Source of the DNA: Glandiceps talaboti
Lineage: Eukaryota; Hemichordata; Enteropneusta; Spengelidae
Reading direction: 5' to 3'
DNA: 64,000 nucleotides
Assembly (NCBI RefSeq): GCF_964340395.1
Contig: NC_135558.1
Coordinates: 9,592,501 to 9,656,500, forward strand
In this document: positions 21,811 to 35,309 of the stretch, piece by piece
Layout of the letters: every line of letters begins with the position of its first letter
Numbering within the stretch: the first letter of the stretch is position 1
Made by a program: the position numbers and the translations under genes
Notes under the pieces: model-generated
Told to the model about the DNA's origin: nothing
Seen by the model: only the letters and a program-made list of their open reading frames with translations
Databases searched by the model: none

Positions 21811-24640
21811 AACATCCCTTATCTGTCATATAAGCTCGGTCCTTTTCAAGAGGTATTGTGTGCAATGTAGCTCACTGTTTACATTGAAAAAATGAATCAC
21901 CCCTCATCGATCATAATTCTGTGGCATAATGTCAAACTCCTAAAGGCCTGCAACCACAAATGATGCCTTTCATCTTTATCTTTTATCTTCATCTTTGAGG
22001 CAAAAATATACTGGTGAAGCATGTCATTGTTACATGTTCTCCTTTTCACAGCATACGTCACTGACAGTTCACTATATACCTTTGACATTTTCATCTTCAC
22101 TAAAAATTACAAATACCAAGATGATTATATCGCTACATTCATTTTGATGCAGCTGATGTTAGAAACCCTTTATTTTAATAAATTAGAAACTTTTAGATGT
22201 CGATCATTTCTGTGTTTGGATTAGGAAATAGCTTAGTAGAGGATATAATTTGTGCACTAATGTTTTTTAAAAGGTCAAAATGAATGATGATGATATTTTG
22301 CCATTCTGGTTTCATATTTACTATATTTACTGATCTGGAAGATTTGCGAAATTGATACTGTTTATGGGTGTGATTCATATACATACAGAGATATCTAATA
22401 TCCAGGGATGTCACACTATTAAACCATGCCAGTAGGCAGGCTCACATGCTACAGGTTCCACTGCCATGTGTTATTCAAAAATTTGATACAAAATCATAAT
22501 ACATTAAATTTCATTTGAACATGTTGTATTACCAAAAAAAAATCTTTACAGTCGCATCATTTAAGCCAAAATCTTGCATCAGATTTCAACCTTGCATGAA
22601 AACAATGATCCCTCATCTCTGGTTTTACTCAAGAAAATTACACTTATCCATCTCAACTGAATGTTTAATTTGGAAATTGTTTATAAAATTCAGAAGGTAA
22701 AATTTACACAACTGTCAAAATACACATTGATTTTAAAAAGAAGGAATTTGATCTTCATTTCTGGTTTTAATGAGGCATGATATAAATCAAATGCACTTGT
22801 TGTATAAACTTGGTTTAAATTTAATAATAAACATTGCTGGGACAAAATTTCATTTTATCTGGTTTTTAATCCTATGATTCTAACTGACATGATATCAAAA
22901 GAAACAATCCAACTTAGAACTGTAAAGAAATTAAAGATACAGGTGAAAACTGTATTAAACCAAGATATTTTGGCTACTAGAAGTTGCGATTGTTCAGTTG
23001 AACTTTCACTAATCCAAGTGAGCACTTAATAATTCTATCTACTTCAGAATTATGTGTAGAAAAATTGAATATATATTGATTTTTACCTTAAGTACCCCCA
23101 GGAAAGGATTAGTGTACATGTATTCTACTTCTCAGGTGTAGGTCTGCTAGACTGAAAAATGGCAATAAGTCAATAATTTGACAATGTTGCTACAGGTCTG
23201 TTCCATGTAGGTTCTAGGAAGCCATGTGTATGTTGTTCTTTAATTGGTTCATACAGACAATCTGCAAAATTTAAATGTCAATTTTGTGTGCATAGTGATT
23301 AAATTTCTTTGATTTTGTTAACTTTTGATTATCGGAGTGGTCTTATAGGCTGTACAGATTAGATGTTTCAGTCATTATCTTTATGCCCACCTGAGCATTG
23401 CATCGAGGAATAGAATAAATATTGGCTCCATTCTGTCCAAGATCCATCCGTGGGTGTTTGTCTGTCTGTGCCCATCAGTGCATGTATCTGAACTGATATG
23501 ACACACTATAAATGTTCTATGCTGTTCTAGTTTGATCAAATACCTACATGTAACATGAATCTCAGTGTCTGAATGTGAAGCCAATAGAAATAACTTTAAC
23601 CGGAAGTGCAGAAAAGTGCGGAATCAAACTTTTGGCTTCCTTTATTTCTATGGCCTACATGTGCGTACAGTCAGATTAGCAATATTGTACATTGTTTACG
23701 TAGTTGTCAGAAAATGACATGTACATATACTAAGCACAAGCACTCACGTAAATGTAGGAACAAAAAAACAACTTGTATTCCTGACACAGTGCAGTTGGTT
23801 AATAAATGTTAGCAGCTGTCAATGTGAGTATATTGACATGAATGAGGAAACACTACAGAATTGCTCAATAATACCAAACAGGAACCAAGGATAACATCAC
23901 GCAACCTATGTGGCCAGGAATATCACATGGAATATTATGACCTTCTGGGCAGCATTGCATTGAACGGAAACACACAGCATTGTGATAAGATTAGTTTGCT
24001 TTCAAACAAGTCTATTTGAACACGTTAAAGAGGAAATTAAAAAAGAGACTCGCAGAAGGCACAGTAAATCAACCAATGTGGTTGTAGGATTGGGAAATGA
24101 AGATATTTTGCATCTCAAAGACCTTTCATACATCTGGGGAATGAACACATTGTACATTCAATCATGTATTAGTGAAATAGGGAAATTGCAAGGACACTTT
24201 ATGCCGCAAACATTTCTAATCATTCTTGGTTTGTAAATTATGGAGATGACAGATTTGAAAACTTAGAAGAAAATTGTGAAAATTATGGCATTTACTTCAC
24301 ATTTGGGAGTACAATTTCATAAATAATTCTCCTCCCTTCTCTTGTTGGGTCTTGCATGTAAAATTTAGATATTGTTATTATAATATTATTATTATTTGTT
24401 TAGCCAAAGAAAATACAAGTCACATAAGGGGCTTTGTCACTACGAGGTAATGATGAGTAAGGAAACCCTTAATCGTCATGAGTATTGAAGTGTGATGTCA
24501 TACCAGGTCTAATGATTGATGCTTCATTAAATGTACATGTGTGTGTATCAAAATGCAATTAATCACGGTGAAGATGATGATAATTCACATGTACAAATAG
24601 GGTTAAGAGTTTAAATAAAGTGGTTCACCAGACACATCAT
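21811..24640. other. Intergenic; nothing recognised
   Basis: Several open frames of 60-84 codons on both strands (for example 23982-24236) lack homology, splice context or a partner exon, as expected by chance in AT-rich DNA. Confidence 0.35.
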
Positions 24641-24713
24641 GAATGATGAATGATGACGATGATGATGATGATGGTAACTGTCATGATAACAATTCCTCTG
24701 AAACTGTATCCCA

Positions 24714-24861
24714 GACACTGCTTGAAAGGGTGGCATTCATTTCCGGTTTCATATACACGATGGTCATACAATGGAATTGCTGCAAATCCAGAATTGCCGC
24801 ATTTCTGTTGTCTGACCGTCATGTATACGAAACCGGAAATACCACTTTTCATGCAGTGTGA
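24714..24861. repeat. Hairpin repeat next to GATGAT microsatellite
   Basis: Arms 'cactgcttgaaagg...atttccggtttcatatacac' and the inverse at 24822-24861 pair over about 65 bp with few mismatches and a short loop. GAT/ATG microsatellites flank both sides (24643-24672 and 24862-24880), so the flanks may be part of a short foldback element. Confidence 0.8.
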
Positions 24862-24899
24862 GGATGATGATGATGAATGCAGCAACAACATTTAATGGC

Positions 24900-27542
24900 T
24901 GCCACGCACTTCAGCATTCCATCCTGGCAACCACTTCAAGAATATACAACTGTACACAGTGGATATAAATTGAAAAATGTCATTCGACAAAATATTTTCC
25001 GGCACCCTATATTGTGATCTAGACATCTCTCTAAATACAAGTTTGTAGATTTAAAAACTATATTTCAATAATTGCTTCCAACTATAGCAAAAAAGGTACC
25101 ATAGGTAGTTAGGTAGTTATTTTCGAATGAAATATATTGGAGAATATATGTAGGGAAAGGTAATAGTGAACCACAGCTGGTGGTATAATTGGAAAAACGT
25201 TTCCATTTATCAAAGTGGTAAAAGTACTTGGAAAATGTCATGCTCCACTATTGAGAGTAGTCATTTAGCATATAATGAGTGCACAATGGTGCCAATTTTC
25301 CTCATTGAATTGCTTGTTGTAGACTCAACATGTTAAACCTGAGGGATTTAGAACATTGAGACCTCCCCCACAAGTCTAGAGTGTTCACTTTCTCTATCTT
25401 TAATAACCCTCTTCTTAGTAATCTATTCCTAGTATTTTCAATGACAGCACTTTTTCTTCCTGCTGTGTAATTGTATATGTGTTTTGAAAATCTGTATTGT
25501 ACACTCAGCACGTAGCAATTCTATACTCTTTCTTTTTGAATTGAATATCTTTGAAATAAAACATATTTATATGTAGTGGTCTTGTGTAGGGATGTGAATA
25601 TACATGTATATATAATGTACTGAAATTCCCAGTGTTTTTACTCTGATTCTCAACATCGATATTAAAGTCACCGGAAGTCACATACATTTTATTAGATTCC
25701 CAGGTCCCTCTTTCCTGCTGCAATGTAAGTACAATCAACCACACAACTCAATGTTCAGATTCCATTAATGTCAGGATTCAGAGTTCACTTTCACCTAAAT
25801 TTATCCTTAATCTTTTACCCGAGTTTTCTAATATTGACGCTAATACTGTCACAGTGGTTTATTAACCTTTGGTAATCCTTTAGTTACCAATCACAGGTAG
25901 TGTCACCCTTACATCAACATTTAAATCAGACTATGTTTACACCACTAGGAAAGGTTAGGGAGTAAACTATAAACCGCGAGAGGAGCAAATCGCTCTGCCT
26001 TGTCTGTTGAAAAAATCTTCAATTCATTTTTTTCTGTTAAAACTTGCAAGGGGGTGCTAAGAATTTACAAGAGGGCGCTGCACCCCTGTTACCTTGTTCA
26101 GGGAGAACACTGGATGGGTATAGGTACTGTATCTGATGATTTACCACCAGCTGTAAATTTTATTTATGAGATGTTGATAGTCATTTTGTACAAGTAGTCT
26201 TCACTTTATACAATAAATACCTTGAAGTACACACATTTATCAGATTATACTGCCAAATTGTTTGCTTGATGAGTCATAACAGGTTTTTATGGTAATTTCA
26301 TAATCCAACAATTTTGACCTTTTTTGTTGTTCATGAAAACTGCGTAGATCATACAGGTTATATGTTGTTTTTGTTATTCAAATTACAGTATGCAGTATAC
26401 TTGTACTTGTATGTAAAAACATTTGAATATGACCTACATACTCACTGTCTGAAGGTTAATGATGATAAATAGATAACATTGTACATAATTGAACACGTTG
26501 AAGTGACCATGATGAATTTTTGCCACTACATGTAGATGTCATTACTAGGACTGTGTCATCTATAACTCTGGTTATCCAATGTGAATGTTTTGAGAATGAT
26601 ATCAGTTCATATATCAACCATTGACAGCTCATTAAATCAAGTCACTTGATGTGAATCGATTTATAAAAAGCTTTCACACAGGTTATCGTCGCAACATACT
26701 TCCTTTTATGTTGATGGGTCTATAGAAGTAAGATAAGGATACTGCAGTTTAGACAAGGATCAAAGACTTTTAGGAGCATGTATTTTGTTTGTTTCCCAGA
26801 ATTCATTTGCCCCAGTATCCAGGACGCCTCTTGTATTAAAGCCAACTTTAAGCTGTTACAGTACATGACATGTGCAAAATGTAACTATAACCTAGAAAGG
26901 TTAGGAACTGTGTTCTTTGTTGTGCCTTTTGCAGCTTTGTACCACATTATTAGTTCTATATTGCTTGCAACCTTTAATTACCATGGTGAAATGCATTGAT
27001 ATCAGACTTTTCAAACAACTTGTACACTGTACCATAAATTATGACAGAAGTCCTGTTTTTTCATAGAAATTGTGAAAATGATGATATTTGAATTCATGAA
27101 AATGGGTGAAATCCACGACTGTTAGTAGAAAAACATCATGTGCCAGCTAATGTATGCATATGTTATTTCCTGAACAATGTTCATACAATGTTTATACAAT
27201 GTACTGGTATGTCATCATTGAGCAGCCATGTATACATGTTTGTGAAACATATTGGATGATACAATGTACAATATACATCTCTGTTTGTTTCCAGTACTCA
27301 ACAGGGAATTTGCCTTGAACTTTTGATTGATTTTTAGTTGAAATGTTTGTTATACAGGTACAGCTTACATTTAGATACCCTTGAACTTTATGAATAATCA
27401 GGTGCTTTGAATTTTGCATGATAATGAGATGAGTATGACCCTAGCTGCTATCAAATGTGTAGTACATGTAGAAAGAAGAAATTACAATTGACGATTCCGA
27501 TTCCTGACATTTCCTTTTAGCAATCAGCATACTTGTATTATT
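24900..27542. other. Intergenic; nothing recognised
   Basis: No supported gene. Short frames at 25505-25744, 26778-26999 and 27192-27419 have no recognisable motif. Confidence 0.35.
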
Positions 27543-28103
27543 ATCTAATATAGTAATGTTCTTTGGTATACCATCAAGTTACTTTTGTTCATGTCTACGT
27601 TTTGGCAATGTGACTGTTGCCTTCCTCGGGACAAACTGATGATGATTACTGTTTACCTCTAGATGGCAGTGTGGTGAACAAATTGTCCCGTATATGTGAC
27701 TGAGCTGAAACCCCCTTCGTCCCTGTTCATCACTTGGAAGGATTTCCTTATCCAGATGGCCTCCTTTATCTATTGCATCTCCTGTCACTCTTTCTTTCCA
27801 TAACATTGGCACCTTTCCAGTCTATAACACAATTCCTTCTGCTGGCATGATCTGTGACAGCTGACTTATTTTCTTCACTCGGTGATTTTCTCTTTTGACT
27901 TCTGATGACCTTTCTTCTCAAAATGTTATCAACATCTTGTTTATGTTCCACTTCTTTTTCACTGTTAACCAGACTGCCATCTAGTGGTGAACAGTAATCA
28001 TCATCAGTTTGTTCTGAGGAAGGCAACAGTCACATTGCCGAAACTTAGACATGAACAAAAGTAACTTGGTTCTGTATCAAAGAATGTTACTATATTATTG
28101 AAG
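27543..28103 (-). mobile_element. Penelope-like retroelement relic flanked by inverted repeats
   Basis: Terminal inverted arms of about 125 bp (27543-27670 and 27975-28103) enclose a minus-strand coding relic. In different minus frames one sees NCVIDWKGANVMERKSDR, then EAIWIRKS, MNRDEGG and FQLSHIYG. This 'EAIWIRK....MNRDEG...LSH.Y' ending is characteristic, from memory, of the C-terminal region of Penelope-like elements after the GIY-YIG endonuclease. At least two frameshifts and a stop break it. Inverted terminal repeats are known in this class. No RT domain remains. Confidence 0.65.
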
Positions 28104-31100
28104 TTCTACCTTATGAACCTATTTACTGATTTGAAAGAAGTGCTAATGATGCATTCAGTTAAAGAGCCTAGTAGGTATCTTCACCCTTATTGAAAATCAC
28201 CTTCAGTGACAAAATTATTTGTTTCCTATTCCTGTCGAGTGAGTCATGCTAAATGAGTCAAAATTTGAAGAAACCATTAAACCCAGGATATGACTATGGA
28301 ATATCAATGGTCACTTAATTCTGTTCAATAGGCAAATCACACACACCACAAACTGTTGTGCTGCTCTTTTGTGTTCATTATTTTCAATTTTCTGGTCCCA
28401 CCGAGTCTTCCTGCTCATTATTTTCTTGTACCACTGAGTCTTTTTCTGTTCAGTCACCAGAGTACATATATTCAGTGTAGAACAGATTGTTACATGTACG
28501 TGTATTCTTATTATAAAGGTCACATATAAAGATATGCAACCAACCATGTAGGATTTAGTTACCATGGTAACAAAGATGTGCATGTATTAGCCTAGTCTCT
28601 GGATTATAGCAAAATTCACTGCTACATGTGTATTTTTATTTATATTGTAGATGCCATCCAGTCCTGCCCGCACTGTAAAAGAACAATACATACCATCATG
28701 TGTTATTGTAGAATTCTAAACATGATGCCACCCACCTGCTAGACAATTGTAACATTTGATATTGATAATGAATTAAATATATAAACCTAGATAAATATAT
28801 AAACACACATAATTTTTCTCCAGCGTGCATACAAGTATTTAAAACATTAAAGGTGTGCATATTATAAATTTACAACCATAGAGGAATGACAATTATAAAT
28901 ATAAAAATATCACCCCATTAAGTTTCAATATGTATTTCCACATTAAAAATTGTGTCGGAAGATGGAAATTTGTGAAACGTAATTGTTAACTGTAATACTT
29001 AAAGGTAGGATCATACTTTTGTCCAAATATTCGTCATTGATCTAGAAAAATTCTTCTAACACAAGGTCAGGGATATTGTATAAGAAAATAGTACATGTGT
29101 GACGAACAAGACACCTAAGGAAAGAAATTGATAAGTAATTGAAATTTTAACTGAAATGTATGATTTAAAATTTCTGTGCTGTTATACAATGCAGATTTTA
29201 TCATTGGTATCCATGAACTGTAATGCACAAATTGTTTCTGAGGAGCTGACCAAATGTTGAATTATCAAGAACATGATCAATGTGGGTTTCTAGGCTACGG
29301 TCTAGAAAACAGGCATACATTACACTGTCTTTGTACTCAGACAGAGTCATAAAAGATAAATGATGAAGTCATGAAATACTAAATAAAATATTAAATTATC
29401 ACCCAGTTGCTACTACATGTATATGGTTCTAATCATGTGATCATGTCGAACTATAACCTTCATAACCATGACAACCCTTTGTGATGTGATTTCATAAAAC
29501 TCAATTTTATAGAGATCAAGGGTCGATAAAACATTTGCTTGAATGGTTTGAGCTAACTGTGGCATAATTATATGATATGAAATTGATGAGGGTACATATT
29601 AATATATGATACTCATCAAATCCATCAAAACAGAAGAGAGTGTCATCTCAACTTATCTTCCTAACAGGTATAACCTTGTAACATACAGTAATTATAGGGA
29701 ATGTTTGTGAGCAGGTTTAACACTTAGAATGCTATACATGTACATGTATGGTGAAAGATGACCCAGTATAAAGTCTCCTATTAATGGAGATTGCATCCAT
29801 CCAAATTTAGTAGGTGAAAATTTAATTTTGTAATCAAACTCGTCAAATAAAACTAACTCAGAGTGCTATGAAAGATGACCCAGTAAGTTTCCCATTAATG
29901 GAGATTATAATTATATACATTTTAGGTGTAAGTGAAAATTTGGACTAAGTGTTCTTGATGATGTACAATGTATACAAATGTTTAAATACATGTACCTAAC
30001 ATGGAAGAACAGTTTCAGAAAATAGAACATGTCATAAAAAGTTAATAGTTACAAGAAAATAATGGCAATGTGTAACGATGGAAACTTGCATGCTTCGGGT
30101 GCCATTGCTATGTTTACATGTGTCATGGTAGTGCATTATACTAATGTTGCATTCTGAGGGTTACCTTCAGTGATCAGAATTATGTGTACATGTATAGTCA
30201 CATCTGATGTGGCAGTACTCCCCTTATACAAGATGGCGTTAAGCAGCTTTTCCCATTTCTCATTTCCAATTTGGCAATGATCATTTATTGTTTATTTCCT
30301 ACATTGTACATAATTTCAACCTTCAGTGTGTTGTGAAGACTGTAATATGTAATTCAACAGGAAAGTAGTTTTAATTCCCATCCACATGTAGTTTCACACG
30401 TGAACAGACTTTTTCAAAGAAACTAGATTCAAATTGAACAATGCTGTAAAAATTCAAATGTACACAGACACATAATGATGAAGTTTTTCCTTTTTACATT
30501 ACGAGGAAATTAAAGTAAATGACTTATTGTGTCGTGCAACCATTAGCATCTTCAAAAATGACCTGATCAGCATTGCAGGCATAGAACATCAAATGACTAA
30601 AATCAGCACTTTCTTTTTATTGCACATAAAAACACTTTATAACTATGCAATAGGGAGCCCATAAAATTGTTCATAGTCTTCAGTTGACATTCTTGAAATC
30701 CTTACAAATAGCAAAGACCAAAAAAAAAAGTAGAATGTTTCTGGTCAGCACTTAAATACCCCCATGGCAATCATTTTTTGTCTTTGTCCAGCCCATGCAG
30801 TCTGCAGATCTGAGGGAAAACACAAAAATAACATTCCCTACATTAATAGCTGCTTCAGTGAAGACAACTGCAGAGCCAAACAGTGAAGAAGCAAATTATA
30901 TTTATTTCTAGAAATAAACCTTGTGTATCATGTAGTGCTTGGGGAGTACTTTATATAGTCAAATAACAACATTAGCTAGGTAATATCATATATGCAAATA
31001 ACCTTTTCTTTCTATGTTTAATTACATGTGTTTAATTCATCTCTACAAATGAAGAAAACTACTCATAATCAAAAAATAATTAAACATGCACAAATTTTCA

Positions 31101-31465
31101 TGAGATATTAAATTATGCAAATAGTTGACTATTATTAGTAATAATTGTTGTGGGTTTCTTCTGACTTGCCATCAAACGGAAAAGTTGTCGTACAATTAGT
31201 TAGAAATATAGTAAATTGTACGTAGATAAATTTAGACAAGAACAAATTAACAGTTGTCCATAGTCCTGTACTCAGACAGTGGCTAACAAAATACTCCATG
31301 GATTATTTTCTATGCTAACCAGTACTATACATGTATATGTTAAAGTCAGTGTATATCATTTTTAGTCCATATTTCCACAAATTTGTTACATGTATTGTAC
31401 ACTCTTTCTTATTATTGACTGCACTAAGTTCATTCAATAGTAAAAAGGTTAGGGGTTCAAAAAAA
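28104..31465. other. Intergenic; no gene supported
   Basis: Contains a 14-bp palindromic X-box-like site (28558-28571) and a possible Cys-rich mini-exon at 28651 that I rejected. A related 30-bp block 'gaaagatgacccagta' recurs at 29751 and 29871 about 120 bp apart. Nothing else stands out. Confidence 0.35.
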
Positions 31466-31467
31466 TA

Positions 31468-31932
31468 GAGAGGTTTAGATGCACGTATATACGTGTGTTT
31501 ATAATATATGCGTGTAGCGTCATAGTCACGCCCTTTGAAGCAACCCACGCGTTCTGTATCAGACGATGCTACGTCAAATGGCAGTCTACGTGTAACTGTA
31601 AATATGTGTTAAGTGTTTATCATTTTCCTTCTAGTATTTGTTGTATTTTTTTTATCAAAGTTTGGAAGCATAACCTTAAATTAATTGTTCACTTTTTGGT
31701 TTGGGTAGTTGCAGGAAAAATGGCAAAAATACGGATAAATTTAGAACACAAAGTCATGTGTTTGGCCTTCTGGACAAGAGATGTCAACGTGCACATTAAC
31801 ATTCCAATTTTTTCCACGTTTGTGTTCAGAGTGCGTAACTAAACACAACTTTGTGCTCGTCATTATGTGTACGTCTGCATTATGGTAATGCTCCCGTAGG
31901 CGTACACGTTCTAACGTGTATCTAAACCTCTC
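31468..31932. mobile_element. TA-flanked MITE, about 465 bp
   Basis: Begins GAGAGGTTTAGATGCACGTA and ends with its near-perfect inverse; the first 15 bp pair exactly. TA dinucleotides at 31466-31467 and 31933-31934 fit a Tc1/mariner-type insertion. No transposase. The open frames inside (31495-31842 plus, 31741-31956 minus) have no homology and are taken as by-products. GC and CpG content is higher than in the flanks. Confidence 0.8.
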
Positions 31933-32389
31933 TAATAACTTGATAAAGTACTGCAAGTCTAATGTAATATGTATGTTTTATAATCATAGCTGGCCGTGTT
32001 TGTGTGGCTGTGCTTCTGTGACATATTAACTCTGACATTGTTCAATTTAGGGGAGAGTTCAAAATTTATATGTAAGATTGAAGTGCACCTGTGTCGGTCG
32101 ATTGACATTCTCGTTAACGACATTGTATCTCATTGATACAAGTGAAGTCGCATCAATCATGGTTATACTTTTTATTTTGTGTGGTCATTATGTTGTTGAA
32201 GATTGATGAAGATTAATTTCCATATCATAATAATCACTTAAAAAGAATCTGAGATAAATTGTGTAATATTTCAATATCAAAATGATGTCATATTTTTTGA
32301 AAAACAATAAGACATGAAACTTGGGGATCATGTATTCGAAAACATATAAAGTAGAAAAAAATGAAGAGTGACTATTCTATTTTAGTCAC

Positions 32390-33000
32390 AGTGATCATTA
32401 TCGGCGGTATCATCTTCATTATCAGTAATTTTGGTTACAGATAATTATCACAAAGATGAAAACATGTATCTTGAAACTCATTTCTTTTGGTAATTTGAAT
32501 TTAAACATCTTAATTGTCAATGCAGACAATTATGCATTAATGAGATGACAAGATAAATTTGAGCAGATTTGTGCAATTGATATAGTTATTTGTCTGACAA
32601 AGTATAAAAAATGGTATTACAATACTTGTGAATATTTCTTGATAATCATCAACATTGTAAATGCAGACATTACGGCAACAACAAAGTAATTTTTTCTAAA
32701 TCAAAAAGAGATTAAATTACTTTATATTTGTCTCACAAAATATGTGAATGAAGGTAATATGTATATCTATGTTACAAACATTTCACTTAATCATTTATAT
32801 TGTCAATGCAGACAATTAAGTATTTTGAAGATGATGGTAAATTTTTTTTCTATTTTAAAAAGTAGATTTCTGAGATTAGATTACATTATACTGGTCTGAA
32901 AAAGTATGAAAATGATATGACACATGTCTGTCTATGAACATTTCATCATCATTTTCATTGTCAGTGTAGATAATTAACGATATTCCATTTTGGGGTATTA
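32390..33000 (+). repeat. Decayed tandem repeat, about 140-160 bp units
   Basis: Anchor 'attgtcaatgcagacaatta' and variants recurs near 32512, 32651, 32799 and 32957, with 'ttgtctgacaaagtat' variants between. Old array, no coding content. Confidence 0.75.
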
Positions 33001-34042
33001 TTCCGTTATGAGGTAAGGGAAAGAGCAATTTCATTATGATGAGAAGGGCAATGACATAAAATTTTAACAGGAAGCAGGATTATACTGTCATTTTGAGGAG
33101 TGAAAAGGTGACGAAGATAATGCCATATAAAGAATTAATTGTCTCTGATTGTCAATGGAGTCTGGACAGGATCAATCTTACAGATAAAAAGATCATGAAG
33201 TGCAAAGTGACATGACAAAGTTAAAGGTTATAGTGTGCAAACTCTTAAAAAGTTCTAATTGTCTATGTACATGTATTTATAAACAATTCCGATAGATAAA
33301 ATGATCATGAGCTGAGACAGGTTTATATGTCCAGCAAGCTCTTAAAAAGCAGGAAAGCCACCTTGCTTGTTTGTCAATTATACAGGAATTGATTTCCTAC
33401 TTTTAATATGGACATAATCTACGGCATGTTTGTAGGGTCATAAAAACATTGATAAGTTGTGGAAGTTTTAAGCCTGTTGGCTGTGTCATGTTTCTTTCAA
33501 GTTGTGAAATGAACACTCCTTTTGCCGTTACTAAATACATGCAGGTTAGAGAAATGTGACAGGAGAACTTGTATTCAGATTTTTACTTTCTTAAGTTTAA
33601 ATTTAGAAAGCTGAATAATGTGCCAGTCAATGATCTGAGGTTGTAAATGCTTCATCGAATTAATAAAGAACTGATTTGCTGATTTGTGACAGAACCATGT
33701 GATTAAAATATATGTATTCAGTTGAAAACAGTAACTTAGCTTAGTTTTGATATAACAGATTTATCATCTTAAAGCCACTATGTCTCTATACAGAATTGTT
33801 GAAAGACACTACTATAAACTTAAAGTACATGATATATTGTAAACTTCTTCTTTCTTTGAAAGTATAATAATTACGTACTAATAAATTCACAAATGAATGA
33901 TCTTGTTACTGTAATATGTTCTAATATAACATAGAAATTGACCTTTTTGTTCAGCTAAGGTTGCAGTGCTGATTCAGACATACGTGTATCCTACCGTTAA
34001 CATGTACAATTTGTATGGTGCTATTTAATGAAGTGTACAACT

Positions 34043-34067
34043 CCCCCCCCCCCCCCCCCCCCCCCCC
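34043..34067 (+). repeat. Poly(C) run of 25
   Basis: Uninterrupted C tract. Long G/C homopolymers also occur at 2799-2811, 4114-4125, 4272-4282 and 8183-8194. Confidence 0.95.
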
Positions 34068-34929
34068 AAGGTTGCCCGTATACAGGATTGTATTTTGTTA
34101 ATAGTATATACAGGAAAGAATTTTTAAAAGGAAAGAATTTTTGCATGATGCTCATCCTAAGGAAATGCCAGCGATGTATAGGTATACTGCATGTACGCTG
34201 CTCATGTGCACTGTTAACCTGAGGCTATGGATGACATTGTAGATTGACATTATTGAATAATTTATGACCGGAATAACTCTGTATCATGGTATTATGTGCC
34301 GTGCATGTTAGTATTAAAAGATCAACATGTTAGTAATTATGCCACATTCTCCTAAAATCTATGATGGTGTCAGTGGTGATATATAAGGAACTCAATTTTG
34401 AGTGTGGATTGAATTTCAAAAAACATCTTGGACTTCAAGGTGGTCATGAAATGTTAAAGATGGCGTCAGTGATAATGGCATTTCTTAGCATTTTATGATC
34501 AGAGTTTAATCCTAAACGAGATGGTACAGAGATAATGTATCACTGTCATCTTGTCTTCATGTATTTAATATCTTTCTAGGCAATGTTCTCATGTCCTGGG
34601 ATTCACTAAATAATGGTTTTGCAATAAAGCATAATGATGTTCATCATGGATACACTACTTACATATAAATTGTGTGATGGATTTATCAGTTTGCATGCAT
34701 TCTCATGAAAGAAGTAGATGTACATTAATGTGGTAATTTATTGACTGGCAAAACCATGTCAGGATTGTTTATAGATGTAGATGTATAATTCATTCCGGTG
34801 AATTGTCTGACAATAGTGAGAATCGGTTGAAAACAGCAGCATTGTTGCAAATTCACACAGATATAGCAGGTTGTTAAAACAGTGGAATGTTATTAAGGTA
34901 ACCTCACATAGATTTGTAGAATGGCATAG

Positions 34930-35305
34930 TAATTCACACAGATTCACATGAAAATATAGACAGTGACATATGGTGTCGTAATTCAGTGTTCATTGATTCA
35001 ACAATTCACAGATACATGTGCAATTATGTGAAAACAATTCACTAATGTAGCAATTAATTCACATAGAATGGTGTGAAAATAATAATGTAGAAATTAATTC
35101 ACATAGTTGTGAAAATAATATAACAATAGAAATTAATTCACATAGAATTGTGAAAATAATATAACAATATAGCAATTAATTCACATAGAATTGTGAAAAT
35201 AATAACAATTAATTCACATAGAATTGTATTAAACAGTTCATCAATGTACCTAGCAGTTTTAATTCACATAGGATTGTATGAGCATGAATTTTTCAATTCA
35301 CATAA
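34930..35305 (+). repeat. Tandem repeat with 'aattaattcacatag' units
   Basis: About seven units of 40-60 bp, each 'attaattcacatagaattgt' followed by 'gaaaataat'. The central four are nearly identical. Confidence 0.85.
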
Positions 35306-35309
35306 ACTC

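Noticed and set aside
28651-28740. Possible Cys/His-rich mini-exon (SCPHCKRTIHTIMCYC) after a tttatattgtag acceptor
   Set aside because: No partner exon in phase, no recognised family, and the Cys spacing is not a known zinc-finger pattern. The nearby X-box is the only support.
31495-31842. 115-codon open frame
   Set aside because: Lies entirely inside the TA-flanked MITE and has no transposase motif.
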